Shown here: positions 24,122-31,851 of the stretch, in pieces
Layout: every line of letters starts with the position of its first letter
How positions within the stretch are numbered: position 1 is the first letter of the stretch
NCBI GenBank assembly: GCA_964515235.1
Contig: CAZEVO010000013.1
Coordinates: 1-50,427, forward strand
Length of the DNA stretch: 50,427 bases
Direction: 5' to 3'
Source: OPU3-GD-OMZ sp964515235
Lineage (GTDB): Bacteria > Pseudomonadota > Gammaproteobacteria > Methylococcales > Methylomonadaceae
The notes under the pieces: generated by a model
The model's database searches: none
What the model was told of the DNA's origin: nothing
What the model saw: only the letters and a program-made list of their open reading frames with translations
Translations under genes and position numbers: made by a program

Positions 24122-24736
24122 TTAGTCTAAAAACGAACTTCCCCAGAGAAACTTTAGTCGTTTGTCTCTCCCACAAAGTGTTCGATAAAATTGATAGGTG
24201 AAATAATTTTTTTTATAGTAATTTTGGTGTAGCTCTTCTGCTGGATAAAATTGACTCGCAGGGACAATTTGAGTTTTTATCGAAGTATTAAACCGACCGC
24301 TTTGTTGTAGTTTTACTAAAGATACTTCAGCAAGTTTTTTTTGGTTATCATTATGAAAAAATATAGCCGATCGGTATTGAGAGCCTTGATCACAGAATTG
24401 TCCATTACTAATCGTCGGATCAATGTTTACCCAGAAAGTGCTCAGTAACGTTTGATAGTTGACTTCATTAGGGTCATAGATGACTTGTACCGCTTCGGCA
24501 TGACCAGTTTGACCTGTAGAAACTTGCTGATAGTTCGGGTTTTCAGTATGACCACCAGTAAATCCAGAAATTGTTGATATAACACCCGGAATCTTATCAA
24601 AAGGTGGCTCCATACACCAAAAACAGCCTCCGGCAAAGGTAGCTGTTTCATAGGGTGAGTTATTTGCTGAAGATAAAAGACTAAAGCAACAAAGAAACAT
24701 AATGACAATGTTTTTTAGCTGTTTTTTTCTTGGCAT
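24122..24736 (-). CDS. msrA: Peptide methionine sulfoxide reductase MsrA, exported
   Basis: MsrA reduces the S-epimer of methionine sulfoxide in proteins. The motif GGCFWC is present with the catalytic Cys38 (numbering from the ATG at 24736), along with GFTGGHTENPNYQQVSTG and GQTGHAEAVQV, and a resolving cysteine in RTLCGRDK near the C-terminus. The first 24 residues (basic start, then NIVIMFLCCFSLLSSA) form a signal peptide, so the enzyme should act in the periplasm. A TTG at 24745 would add three residues. It is divergent from the SRPBCC/LOV genes and shares a 132-base region with them that holds a repeated motif. The gene is AT-rich relative to the left part of the window. Confidence 0.93.
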   Translation of the reverse strand: MPRKKQLKNIVIMFLCCFSLLSSANNSPYETATFAGGCFWCMEPPFDKIPGVISTISGFTGGHTENPNYQQVSTGQTGHAEAVQVIYDPNEVNYQTLLSTFWVNIDPTISNGQFCDQGSQYRSAIFFHNDNQKKLAEVSLVKLQQSGRFNTSIKTQIVPASQFYPAEELHQNYYKKNYFTYQFYRTLCGRDKRLKFLWGSSFLD

Positions 24737-24789
24737 AATTCTCAACTCTAGTTTTCAATCAATTGCTATAAGTGTAGCAGGCAAAAATT

Positions 24790-24859
24790 TAAAGTCTTAT
24801 GTTTTACCATTGCGGTTTTCTTATTTTTAATTATATTAAAATCTAAAGTCTTAGATTTT
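24790..24859. promoter_or_regulatory. Repeated TAAAGTCTTA motif, possible operator
   Basis: The 10-base sequence TAAAGTCTTA occurs at 24790-24799 and again at 24844-24853 (54 bases apart). The second copy sits at the centre of a longer inverted repeat with nine-base arms AAAATCTAA and TTAGATTTT (24838-24859). Both lie between the divergent msrA and SRPBCC genes, and the second lies within 10-30 bases of the SRPBCC start. This is where a shared operator would be expected. The region is AT-rich, so chance is possible. Confidence 0.4.
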
Positions 24860-24868
24860 GTAGTCAAA

Positions 24869-25357
24869 ATGAAAAAATCAAAAAAATTAATCGTCAGAGC
24901 CAGCATTGAGATATCTAAATCTAAATCGCAAGTATTTGGGTTTGTGGCCACTGATTTTTTTACCAATTATCCAAAATGGGCACTTGAAGTGATTAAATTC
25001 AAGCCGCCAGATTTTGATAAAATGGCTGTCGGCTTACAAGCAAAACAGACTCGTTATGACCAAGGCCAGGAATCCAAAACAACGATTGAAGTTACTTGCT
25101 ACACGCCTCAAGACGAAATTGATTTAAAAGCTTTAGACGCCCCATTTCAAGAGAGCTATTCTTTTAGTGTCCTCTCCGATCACTCAACACAATTAACCTT
25201 TTGTTTTGAACTCCTGGAAATGGATATTTTTATGCGCCCTTTTGAAAAGTTAATACGTAGAGCTATTGAAGAAGGTATAGAAAACTCTTTATCCAATATT
25301 TGTAACTTAATTACTAATGAACGGCCTGTGTCAAAGGTTACTTTTTTTCCCGTTTAA
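24869..25357 (+). CDS. SRPBCC (START-like) fold protein
   Basis: A 162-residue protein of the SRPBCC/polyketide-cyclase type, a helix-grip fold with a deep hydrophobic pocket. The start (LIVRASIEISKSKSQVFGFVATDFFTNYPKWA) is the usual opening strand and helix pair of the fold, and a long C-terminal helix (RPFEKLIRRAIEEGIENSLSNI) closes the pocket. The ligand is unknown. It begins an apparent operon with the LOV gene (14-base gap) and a hydroxylase-like gene (23-base gap). The start codon has no good ribosome-binding site. A lipid or isoprenoid ligand would suit the neighbouring membrane hydroxylase, but this is only a guess. Confidence 0.75.
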   Translation: MKKSKKLIVRASIEISKSKSQVFGFVATDFFTNYPKWALEVIKFKPPDFDKMAVGLQAKQTRYDQGQESKTTIEVTCYTPQDEIDLKALDAPFQESYSFSVLSDHSTQLTFCFELLEMDIFMRPFEKLIRRAIEEGIENSLSNICNLITNERPVSKVTFFPV

Positions 25358-25371
25358 ACAAGGTTTTAAAA

Positions 25372-25818
25372 ATGGTTTTTATTGCTGAGAAAGACCCAGG
25401 GTTAATCCCTAAAATACTATCGGTCATTTTAGATGAGTGTATAAATGGAGTGTCTTTAGCAGATCCTGATCTCCCTGATATGCCCATTGTATATGTTAAC
25501 AAAGCATTTGAAAAAATGACTGGCTACGCTAAAGAAGAAGTCATTGATAAAAATTGTCGTTTTCTTCAAGGTAATAATCGCAATCAAGAACAACGATTTG
25601 TATTAGCTAATGCGATAAAAAACCGGACTCCAATTGAAGTGACATTAGAAAATTTCAAGAAAAATGGTGATCTGTTTTATAACCAATTAAAACTAACCCC
25701 CTTGTTTGACTCAAAAGGCAATTTGTTATATTTCCTCGGTGTTCAACATGATGTCACGAATTTAATTCTACAAGAAAAAGAAATTCAGAAACTGAGTCAA
25801 AAAATAAAACTAATTTAA
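25372..25818 (+). CDS. Short LOV-domain blue-light photoreceptor
   Basis: A 148-residue protein that is almost entirely one LOV-type PAS domain. The adduct-forming cysteine is Cys62 in the signature NCRFLQG. FMN-contacting residues known from plant LOV2 line up without gaps: Gln66, Asn94, Asn104 and Gln125 (in FLGVQHDVT). A short C-terminal helix follows (about 130-148, ILQEKEIQKLSQKIK), likely a dimer coiled coil; no effector domain is attached. In my alignment the arginine that contacts the FMN phosphate in plant LOV2 is replaced by Ala79, though other arginines (70, 75) are close. Short LOV proteins sense blue light and signal through partners. It is in an operon-like trio between an SRPBCC protein and a membrane hydroxylase. 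Confidence 0.9.
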   Translation: MVFIAEKDPGLIPKILSVILDECINGVSLADPDLPDMPIVYVNKAFEKMTGYAKEEVIDKNCRFLQGNNRNQEQRFVLANAIKNRTPIEVTLENFKKNGDLFYNQLKLTPLFDSKGNLLYFLGVQHDVTNLILQEKEIQKLSQKIKLI

Positions 25819-25841
25819 TTAAAACTGATTATCAAATTGCA

Positions 25842-26681
25842 ATGAATGTAATTTTAAATCCAACAAGTATAGAGCCTAATATTGCCCTCTTTAATCAATG
25901 GGTTATGCTAATAGCTTTTTTGACTTTCATTGTGTTAGCCTTTAGAGAAGCATTTACGCCTTTAATACAGTTTGATAGAAAAACAACGAGAGATTCAATA
26001 GCTACAAATTCATCTGCATTTATTTTTAATAATATTGTCTTATCATTATTTAAAGTTTCATCCTTATTTTATATTGCCCAGGAGTTTTCATATTTAGGCT
26101 TTCTTAGTGAGACGGAAAACGAATTCGAAAAATGGATCATTGCTTTTTTATGCTATGACCTAGCAATCTATGCTTGGCATCGGTATAGCCATTTTAATGA
26201 AACCTTATGGCGGTTACATAAGATTCATCATAGCGATAGAAGCTTTAATGTGACAACCGGCTTTCGTTTCCATATGTTCGATATTTTTCTGGAAACCCTC
26301 TATAAATGCTTGCTCATTATGATTCTTGGGGTCGATGCTCTGCTAATCTTATCGATTGAGTTAATTCATCAAGTTTTTATATTTTTTCATCATTCAAATT
26401 TAAAATTTAATTTTGAACAAAAAGCATCTAAATTAATTATTACACCAGATCTTCATCGTGTACATCATTCTACAAAAAGAGATGAACACGATAGTAATTA
26501 TGGAATCGTTTTATCTGTTTGGGATTATATTTTTAACACACGAAATGTTTGTGTGCCTAAAAAAATTGGATTAGATTTAATTGAGGCAGAAAACTTTTAC
26601 CAACTGTTCTTTCTAGCGTTCATTTCCGAGAAACAGATGCGGAAATTATGGCAAATTTTTCCAAAAGGGAAGCGTCACTAA
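25842..26681 (+). CDS. Fatty-acid hydroxylase/sterol desaturase family membrane enzyme
   Basis: A 279-residue integral membrane protein with the histidine clusters of the di-iron fatty-acid-hydroxylase superfamily: HRYSH (about residue 114), HKIHH (about 128), FFHHSNLK (about 185) and DLHRVHH (about 206). These would bind two irons at the cytoplasmic face and support O2-dependent hydroxylation or desaturation of a lipid. Three to four hydrophobic segments are seen, including one near residues 25-42. It is the third gene of the AT-rich trio, and a second family member lies at 31839-32636. The substrate (fatty acid, sterol, carotenoid or other lipid) cannot be told from sequence. Confidence 0.85.
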   Translation: MNVILNPTSIEPNIALFNQWVMLIAFLTFIVLAFREAFTPLIQFDRKTTRDSIATNSSAFIFNNIVLSLFKVSSLFYIAQEFSYLGFLSETENEFEKWIIAFLCYDLAIYAWHRYSHFNETLWRLHKIHHSDRSFNVTTGFRFHMFDIFLETLYKCLLIMILGVDALLILSIELIHQVFIFFHHSNLKFNFEQKASKLIITPDLHRVHHSTKRDEHDSNYGIVLSVWDYIFNTRNVCVPKKIGLDLIEAENFYQLFFLAFISEKQMRKLWQIFPKGKRH

Positions 26682-26813
26682 AAAGATTATTAAAACTTAA
26701 TGTCTCCCCATCTATCGAGATTCGACTAAATTAATTTGTAGTCAGAAAAAATTAATCTGTCATCTTCTCATTAACATTAGATAACCCTAAAATATTCTCT
26801 CACTCTGAAAAAC

Positions 26814-28229
26814 ATGAAAAAAAAACCTGTTTATGATCTTTGCGTTATTGGCGGTGGTGCTGCCGGCCTAACAGCCGCTGCCGGTGCTGCTACACTGGGC
26901 GCCAAAGTTGCCCTGATTGAAAACAAAACCTTAGGAGGAGATTGCCTCCATTCCGGATGTATTCCAAGCAAAACACTGATTCATTTGGCTAAAATATCAT
27001 CCTCCTTAAACAAGACCGTTAAAGAAACATCTCACGACCCTGAAAAAATAACCACACATATTAAGAATATCATTAAACAAATAGAACCTAACGATAGCCC
27101 TGAACGTTTCAGAAAATTAGGTGTTGAGGTGATTTTTGGACAAGGCAAATTTATTAACTGCAATGAATTTAAAATCAATAACCGCAATATAAAAGCGAAA
27201 AACTTTGTGTTAGCAACCGGAACCTCACCATTCATACCACCTATAACAGGACTTGAAAAGGTACCGTACCTAACCAATGAAACAATCTTTAAAACAACTC
27301 AATCTTTTTCACACTTAATTATTATAGGCGCCGGTCCTGTTGGCTGTGAATTAGCCCAAAGCTATTCTCGCTTAGGGGCTCAGGTTAGCCTTTTAAGTTC
27401 ATCACAACGACTACTCCCGAACGAAGACCTCGACCTGAGCGCTGTACTTCAACAGCAATTGGTCGACGAAGGAGTTCAACTCTATCTGAATCATAAAGTA
27501 CAGCAGGTATCCCTTAAGGGTAATCAGATCGACCTCATTTATACTGATCACTCTCAACAAACCGACCACCTTTATGGTAGCCACATCCTGATTGCAACAG
27601 GGCGTCAACCGAATATCGCCGGACTAAACCTAGAGGGTATTGGTCTTAAAATAGAAAAACAACAAATCATAGTTAACCGGCATCTTCGCACCAACCATAA
27701 AAACATTTATGCTTGTGGCGACCTAGTCAGCCCCTATAAATTCACTCATATGGCCGAACATCAAGCAGGCGTTGTTTTAAAAAATGCCTTATTTCACTGG
27801 CCGGCAAAAGTGGAACAACAGGTCGTTCCGCATTGTACTTTTACTGACCCTGAATTGGCCTCCGTTGGTCTCACCGAACGCGCAGCCACACTCAAAGGCA
27901 TTAAATATCGCAGCTATACTTATCCTTTTGATCAAATCGACCGCGCTATTACTGATAACAATGCCATCGGTTTTGCAAAGATTATCTGTTCACCTAAAGG
28001 CAAACTTTTAGGTGCGCACATTGTAGGACCGCATGCTGGTGAACTCATTAGCGAGTTTGTATTGGCCTTAAAACAAGGCCTTAACTTGTCGGCAATTAGT
28101 AATACAATTCATATTTACCCCACATTGACACAAATTAATCGACGTGTTGCCGATCAACATATGAAAAGATCCCTCACTCCTACAACCCGAAAACTATTAA
28201 AATGGATTTTCCGGTTACAAGGCAATTAA
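26814..28229 (+). CDS. Mercuric-reductase/lipoamide-dehydrogenase-like flavoprotein
   Basis: A 471-residue class I pyridine nucleotide-disulfide oxidoreductase. It has the FAD motif GGGAAG (13-18), the redox-active disulfide CLHSGC (Cys44, Cys49) followed by IPSKT, a second dinucleotide-binding motif (IGAGPVGCELAQ, about 170), the GRQPN and ACGDL stretches, and a C-terminal dimer domain with HIYPTL. It lacks the N-terminal metal-binding domain and C-terminal cysteine pair of true mercuric reductase and is not in a pyruvate-dehydrogenase operon. Such genes are often found with a TVP38 protein and arsenosugar genes, as here. A role in handling organoarsenic or thiol redox is possible but unproven. 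Confidence 0.85.
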   Translation: MKKKPVYDLCVIGGGAAGLTAAAGAATLGAKVALIENKTLGGDCLHSGCIPSKTLIHLAKISSSLNKTVKETSHDPEKITTHIKNIIKQIEPNDSPERFRKLGVEVIFGQGKFINCNEFKINNRNIKAKNFVLATGTSPFIPPITGLEKVPYLTNETIFKTTQSFSHLIIIGAGPVGCELAQSYSRLGAQVSLLSSSQRLLPNEDLDLSAVLQQQLVDEGVQLYLNHKVQQVSLKGNQIDLIYTDHSQQTDHLYGSHILIATGRQPNIAGLNLEGIGLKIEKQQIIVNRHLRTNHKNIYACGDLVSPYKFTHMAEHQAGVVLKNALFHWPAKVEQQVVPHCTFTDPELASVGLTERAATLKGIKYRSYTYPFDQIDRAITDNNAIGFAKIICSPKGKLLGAHIVGPHAGELISEFVLALKQGLNLSAISNTIHIYPTLTQINRRVADQHMKRSLTPTTRKLLKWIFRLQGN

Positions 28230-28276
28230 CTCACCATTCATTATAGAGACGTACTCAACTCCTGAAACTGACTTGC

Positions 28277-28993
28277 ATGATTAATTTAACCGCTCTAACA
28301 AAAAATCAGCAGCGCAAAATTTTCTTGCTCTTGAGCGCATTGATTTTTACTTTTATCGCATTGGTTTTTAGCAATGCGTGGCTAAGCCTTGAACAAATAC
28401 AAAATCACGCCAATCAATTACGCGAACTCATGGTGAATGATTTCTGGTTAAGTCTCATTATCACTGGCTTACTCTATGCTTTAGCAACAGCATTAAGCTT
28501 TCCTGGTTGTTCGTTACTATCATTATTAGTCGGTTTCTTATACGGGCGCTGGCTGGGTACTGTTATTATTGTTTTTTCAGCAACATTAGGGGCTGTATTT
28601 ATTTTCTTAATTGCACGGCACTTGGTTGCCGACTGGGTAACCCAACGACTCTACCAGCAACCATTATCAAACCGAATGATCACCGGCTTTCAACACCATG
28701 CTAACCATTATTTATTATTTCTACGCTTAGTCCCATTGTTTCCTTTTTGGCTAGTTAATCTGGTGCCTGCCGTGACGGGCATATCACTTTCTACTTATAC
28801 CATCACAACTTTTTTAGGTATTATTCCCGGCAGTTTTGTATTTGCAAACTTAGGGCAATCACTTAATCGCATTCATTCATTAGATACACTATTTTCAACT
28901 GACATCGTCATAGCCCTTAGTCTCTTAGGGCTATTAGCACTTGTACCATTAGTATTCAAACACTATTCTCCACCTCTTAAAAAAACCAATTAA
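28277..28993 (+). CDS. TVP38/TMEM64 (DedA-like) membrane protein
   Basis: A 238-residue inner-membrane protein with about five or six hydrophobic segments (near residues 15-35, 55-80, 88-112, 145-175, 205-228). The family signature is visible as FPGCSLLSLLVGFLYGRWLG and, later, RLVPLFPFWLVNLVPAVTGI with a GIIPGSFVFANLG stretch. Members of this superfamily (YdjX/YdjZ, DedA) are linked to lipid scrambling or transport. It lies between the flavoprotein and arsS genes on the same strand with short gaps, so it is probably part of the arsenosugar-type operon. Its substrate there is unknown. Confidence 0.88.
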   Translation: MINLTALTKNQQRKIFLLLSALIFTFIALVFSNAWLSLEQIQNHANQLRELMVNDFWLSLIITGLLYALATALSFPGCSLLSLLVGFLYGRWLGTVIIVFSATLGAVFIFLIARHLVADWVTQRLYQQPLSNRMITGFQHHANHYLLFLRLVPLFPFWLVNLVPAVTGISLSTYTITTFLGIIPGSFVFANLGQSLNRIHSLDTLFSTDIVIALSLLGLLALVPLVFKHYSPPLKKTN

Positions 28994-29007
28994 TCATTGT
29001 GACGATC

Positions 29008-29970
29008 ATGACAACAGCCCCAAAAAAACCTGTTATCACAGACTTCCCATCGATTACACGTAATCGACTTGATACCTTACAGGTAAACCTTGGCTACTTA
29101 TGTAATTTAAGCTGTCGGCACTGTCATGTTAACGCGGGCCCTACGCGAACTGAATTAATGGACCAAGACACCCTTAACAGCCTCATTTCCTTTCTCAAAG
29201 CAAGCAAGATAAAAACACTCGACTTAACCGGAGGCGCCCCTGAAATGCACCCCCAATTTCGCTATCTGGTTATGACCGCCCGCGCCTTAGACATTACTGT
29301 GATCGACCGTTGTAATCTTGTTATCTTAGAAGAACCTGAACAAGTTGGTTTAGCAACTTTTCTCGCTGATAACTGTGTTGAGATAACCGCTTCACTGCCA
29401 TGCTATCTGGAAGATAATGTCGATGCTCAAAGAGGTACCGGCGTTTTTAACCTCAGCATCAACGCGTTACAAAAACTTAATAAGTTGGGTTACGGTCAAA
29501 CTGATAATAAACTTATACTCAATCTGGTTTTTAACCCACAAGGACCAACACTACCACCAGAACAATCCATGCTCGAGAATGCTTATAAAAAACACCTGAA
29601 AGAACACTTTGATATTGTCTTTAATCAATTGTTCGTAGTCACTAATATGCCCATTAACCGATTCAGGAACAGATTAAAACATCAAGGTCAACTCGATCCC
29701 TACCTAGACCTCTTAAAAGCACATTACCAGCATAATAATCTGGATTCATTGATGTGCAAAAACACTCTCAGTGTCGACTGGCGAGGATTTCTCTATGATT
29801 GCGATTTTAATCAAATGCTTAACTACCCTTTAGGCGCCGCACAACATTCACCCTGCCACCTAAGTGACATTAATATTCACACCCTAAATCAAAAACCTAT
29901 TACCGTAGCTGAGCATTGCTTTGGTTGCACTGCTGGGCAAGGTAGTAGCTGTGGCGGTGCTCTGAAATAA
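29008..29970 (+). CDS. arsS: Radical SAM protein ArsS (arsenosugar biosynthesis)
   Basis: ArsS is a radical SAM enzyme proposed to attach a 5'-deoxyadenosyl group to dimethylarsenite, giving the dimethylarsinoyl-adenosine precursor of arsenosugars. The 320-residue protein has the CxxxCxxC motif as Cys32, Cys36 and Cys39 (LCNLSCRHCHVNAGP), the LTGGAPEMHP stretch and DRCNLVILEEP. The C-terminal DUF3641 region has conserved cysteines ending in CFGCTAGQGSSCGG. Many relatives contain selenocysteine; no in-frame TGA is present here, so this is an all-cysteine form. The ATG at 29008 is chosen over a GTG at 28999. It is followed by arsM and a glycosyltransferase, as in other arsenosugar-type clusters. 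Confidence 0.88.
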   Translation: MTTAPKKPVITDFPSITRNRLDTLQVNLGYLCNLSCRHCHVNAGPTRTELMDQDTLNSLISFLKASKIKTLDLTGGAPEMHPQFRYLVMTARALDITVIDRCNLVILEEPEQVGLATFLADNCVEITASLPCYLEDNVDAQRGTGVFNLSINALQKLNKLGYGQTDNKLILNLVFNPQGPTLPPEQSMLENAYKKHLKEHFDIVFNQLFVVTNMPINRFRNRLKHQGQLDPYLDLLKAHYQHNNLDSLMCKNTLSVDWRGFLYDCDFNQMLNYPLGAAQHSPCHLSDINIHTLNQKPITVAEHCFGCTAGQGSSCGGALK

Positions 29971-30035
29971 AAACGCGTCACTACTTTAATTACTTTATGA
30001 TTACAACTAACATTCACATCGCTTAAAGGATACCT

Positions 30036-31151
30036 ATGAACCAAGCAAAAAACGTTCTCAAACGCTATTCTGAAGGCGCACAATCGGTTCAAGCTGAATT
30101 ATGTTGTCCTGTTAATTATGACAGCACATTATTAAAACAACTCCCGCAGGAAATTATTGATAAAGATTATGGCTGCGGCGACCCCTCACGTTATGTCAAA
30201 GAAAATGACATTGTCCTTGATTTAGGTTCAGGGTCTGGCAAGATCTGTTATATCGCCGCGCAATTGGTCGGCGATCAAGGTAAAGTTATCGGCATTGATA
30301 TGAATGACGACATGCTTGCACTGGCACGTAAGTACCAACCAGAAATGGCTGAAAAATTAGGTAACGACCGTGTCTGTTTTTTAAAAGGTCAGATTCAAGA
30401 CCTTGCACTGGATTGCATGGCATTAGATGATTATTTAACCGATCACCCCGTTCACTCGAGTCAATCACTTATGACTTGTCGAGACTGGCAAGAACAACAA
30501 CGCCTTGAAAAACCATTGATTGCAAACAATAGCATTGATTTAGTGATATCTAATTGTGTGCTCAATTTAGTTAGTGAACACGAGAAACAACAAATGATTG
30601 ATGAGATTTTCCGTGTCGTTAAGCCAGGTGGCCGCATTGCCATTTCTGATATTGTCTGCGATGAGCCACCGTCAGAAACCATGAAATCAGACCCACAGTT
30701 ATGGAGTGGTTGTATATCTGGTGCACTCCAAGAGCATGATTTCTTACAGTCTTTTATCAAATCTGGTTTTGAAGCGGTCAAACTGGATAGTTGGTCAAGT
30801 ACGCCCTGGCAAGTGATCGAAAACATTGAATTTCGTTCCATAACCGTAACCGCCATTAAACCTGAACCATCCCCTTGTCTAGATAAAGGTCATGCTGTTA
30901 TTTATCGCGGCCCCTTCAGTGAGGTCTATGACGACGAAGGCCATATCTACCCGCGTGGTCAACGTATAGCCACCTGCGAAAGAACCTTCAATTTGTTAAC
31001 CAATAGCCCCTATAAAGATGATTTTATTGGCATTAAACCCACTCCGTTAAAACCCGCTCAACCTTGGTGCGCACCCGCAGGGACTTTGCGCCCGGCATCG
31101 GAGTCTAAAGGGGGTGATCATCATGCACCCACTATAGAACCGTGTTGCTAA
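30036..31151 (+). CDS. arsM: Arsenite methyltransferase ArsM (arsenosugar type)
   Basis: ArsM transfers methyl groups from SAM to arsenite. The 371-residue protein has a class I methyltransferase core with the SAM motif LDLGSGSGK (61-69). The cysteines expected to bind arsenic are present: ELCCPVNYD (Cys23, Cys24), YGCGDPSRY (Cys47), SNCVLNLV (near 172) and SGCISGALQ (near 225). A C-terminal extension of about 100 residues (with RGPFSEVYDDEGHIYPRGQ) ends in EPCC and is typical of the ArsM that accompanies ArsS. A good ribosome-binding site, AAAGGA, precedes the ATG. No arsR, arsB or arsC resistance gene is next to it, which fits a biosynthetic rather than a pure resistance role. Confidence 0.88.
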   Translation: MNQAKNVLKRYSEGAQSVQAELCCPVNYDSTLLKQLPQEIIDKDYGCGDPSRYVKENDIVLDLGSGSGKICYIAAQLVGDQGKVIGIDMNDDMLALARKYQPEMAEKLGNDRVCFLKGQIQDLALDCMALDDYLTDHPVHSSQSLMTCRDWQEQQRLEKPLIANNSIDLVISNCVLNLVSEHEKQQMIDEIFRVVKPGGRIAISDIVCDEPPSETMKSDPQLWSGCISGALQEHDFLQSFIKSGFEAVKLDSWSSTPWQVIENIEFRSITVTAIKPEPSPCLDKGHAVIYRGPFSEVYDDEGHIYPRGQRIATCERTFNLLTNSPYKDDFIGIKPTPLKPAQPWCAPAGTLRPASESKGGDHHAPTIEPCC

Positions 31152-31161
31152 CAAACCAGCA

Positions 31162-31851
31162 ATGTTGTTATCTATTATAATACCAACTCTTAATGAGGCT
31201 GAGATTATAATCAATACGCTCAAGCCACTACAACACCTGCGTAAAAACTGTGAACTCATTATTGTGGATGGCGGTAGTATTGATAGTACAGTAGCTAAAG
31301 CCTCTCCTTACGTTGATCGTATTATGACGTGTCAATCTGGCCGTGCAATTCAAATGAATGCTGGCGCCGCATTAGCCCGAGGCGATACCTTCATTTTCTT
31401 ACATGCCGATAGCCACCTCCCTCAGCACACTTATTCCATCCTTGAAGATGCTCTATCACAGGGCTATTGTTGGGGACGATTTGATATTCATCTTATCGGT
31501 AAACCTCTCCTACTTCCTGTCATTTCTCTATTAATGAATCTTCGCTCACGTGTAACCGGAATTGCTACCGGTGATCAGGCAATATTTATAACCCGAAAAA
31601 CCTTTTTCGCTATTGGTCAATACCCTGTCATTGCGTTGATGGAAGATATTGCACTCAGTAAAAAGATGGTTCAGTTTGCCAAACCTTTCTGTAGCCGAGC
31701 TAAAGTCATTAGCTCCAGTCGCCGTTGGGAGCAATATGGCTGCATAAAAACTATTCTCCTCATGTGGTGGTTACGCCTTCTCTATTTTTCAGGCACTCCC
31801 ACTACAAAATTAAATCACCTCTACCAATCAGGTCTATTTTGGAGTCGTTAA
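31162..31851 (+). CDS. TIGR04283-type glycosyltransferase family 2
   Basis: A 229-residue family 2 glycosyltransferase of the type found with ArsS (described as rSAM/selenodomain-associated or arsenosugar biosynthesis glycosyltransferase). The fold starts with LLSIIIPTLNEAE and has IIVDGGSIDST, the SGRAIQMNAGAALARGD stretch that marks this subfamily, and the metal-binding FLHADSHLP. A later GDQAIFI and LMEDIALSKKM are also typical. It begins 10 bases after the arsM stop and overlaps the following hydroxylase-like gene by 13 bases. It probably works on an arsenic-containing nucleoside or sugar; the donor and acceptor are unknown. The companion TIGR04282 transferase (DUF2064) often seen in such clusters is not in view. 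Confidence 0.85.
   Translation: MLLSIIIPTLNEAEIIINTLKPLQHLRKNCELIIVDGGSIDSTVAKASPYVDRIMTCQSGRAIQMNAGAALARGDTFIFLHADSHLPQHTYSILEDALSQGYCWGRFDIHLIGKPLLLPVISLLMNLRSRVTGIATGDQAIFITRKTFFAIGQYPVIALMEDIALSKKMVQFAKPFCSRAKVISSSRRWEQYGCIKTILLMWWLRLLYFSGTPTTKLNHLYQSGLFWSR

Noticed and set aside
24442..24708. Second frame within msrA on the same strand
   Set aside because: It lies wholly inside msrA, which has all its catalytic motifs; the alternative translation has no family features.
23640..26813. Integrative element next to tRNA-Leu
   Set aside because: The AT-rich block lies on the 5' side of the tRNA gene, whereas integration normally uses the 3' end. No integrase and no repeat of the tRNA 3' end were seen.
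26814..28229. Mercury-resistance operon
   Set aside because: The flavoprotein resembles MerA but lacks the metal-binding N-terminal domain and C-terminal cysteine pair, and no merR, merT or merP is present.
29008..29970. Selenocysteine in ArsS
   Set aside because: Many relatives are selenoproteins, but all motif positions here are cysteine codons and there is no in-frame TGA.
31725..31838. Longer N-terminus for the second hydroxylase-like gene
   Set aside because: The extension from a TTG at 31725 lies over conserved glycosyltransferase sequence. The TTG at 31839 has a ribosome-binding site and gives a family-like start.
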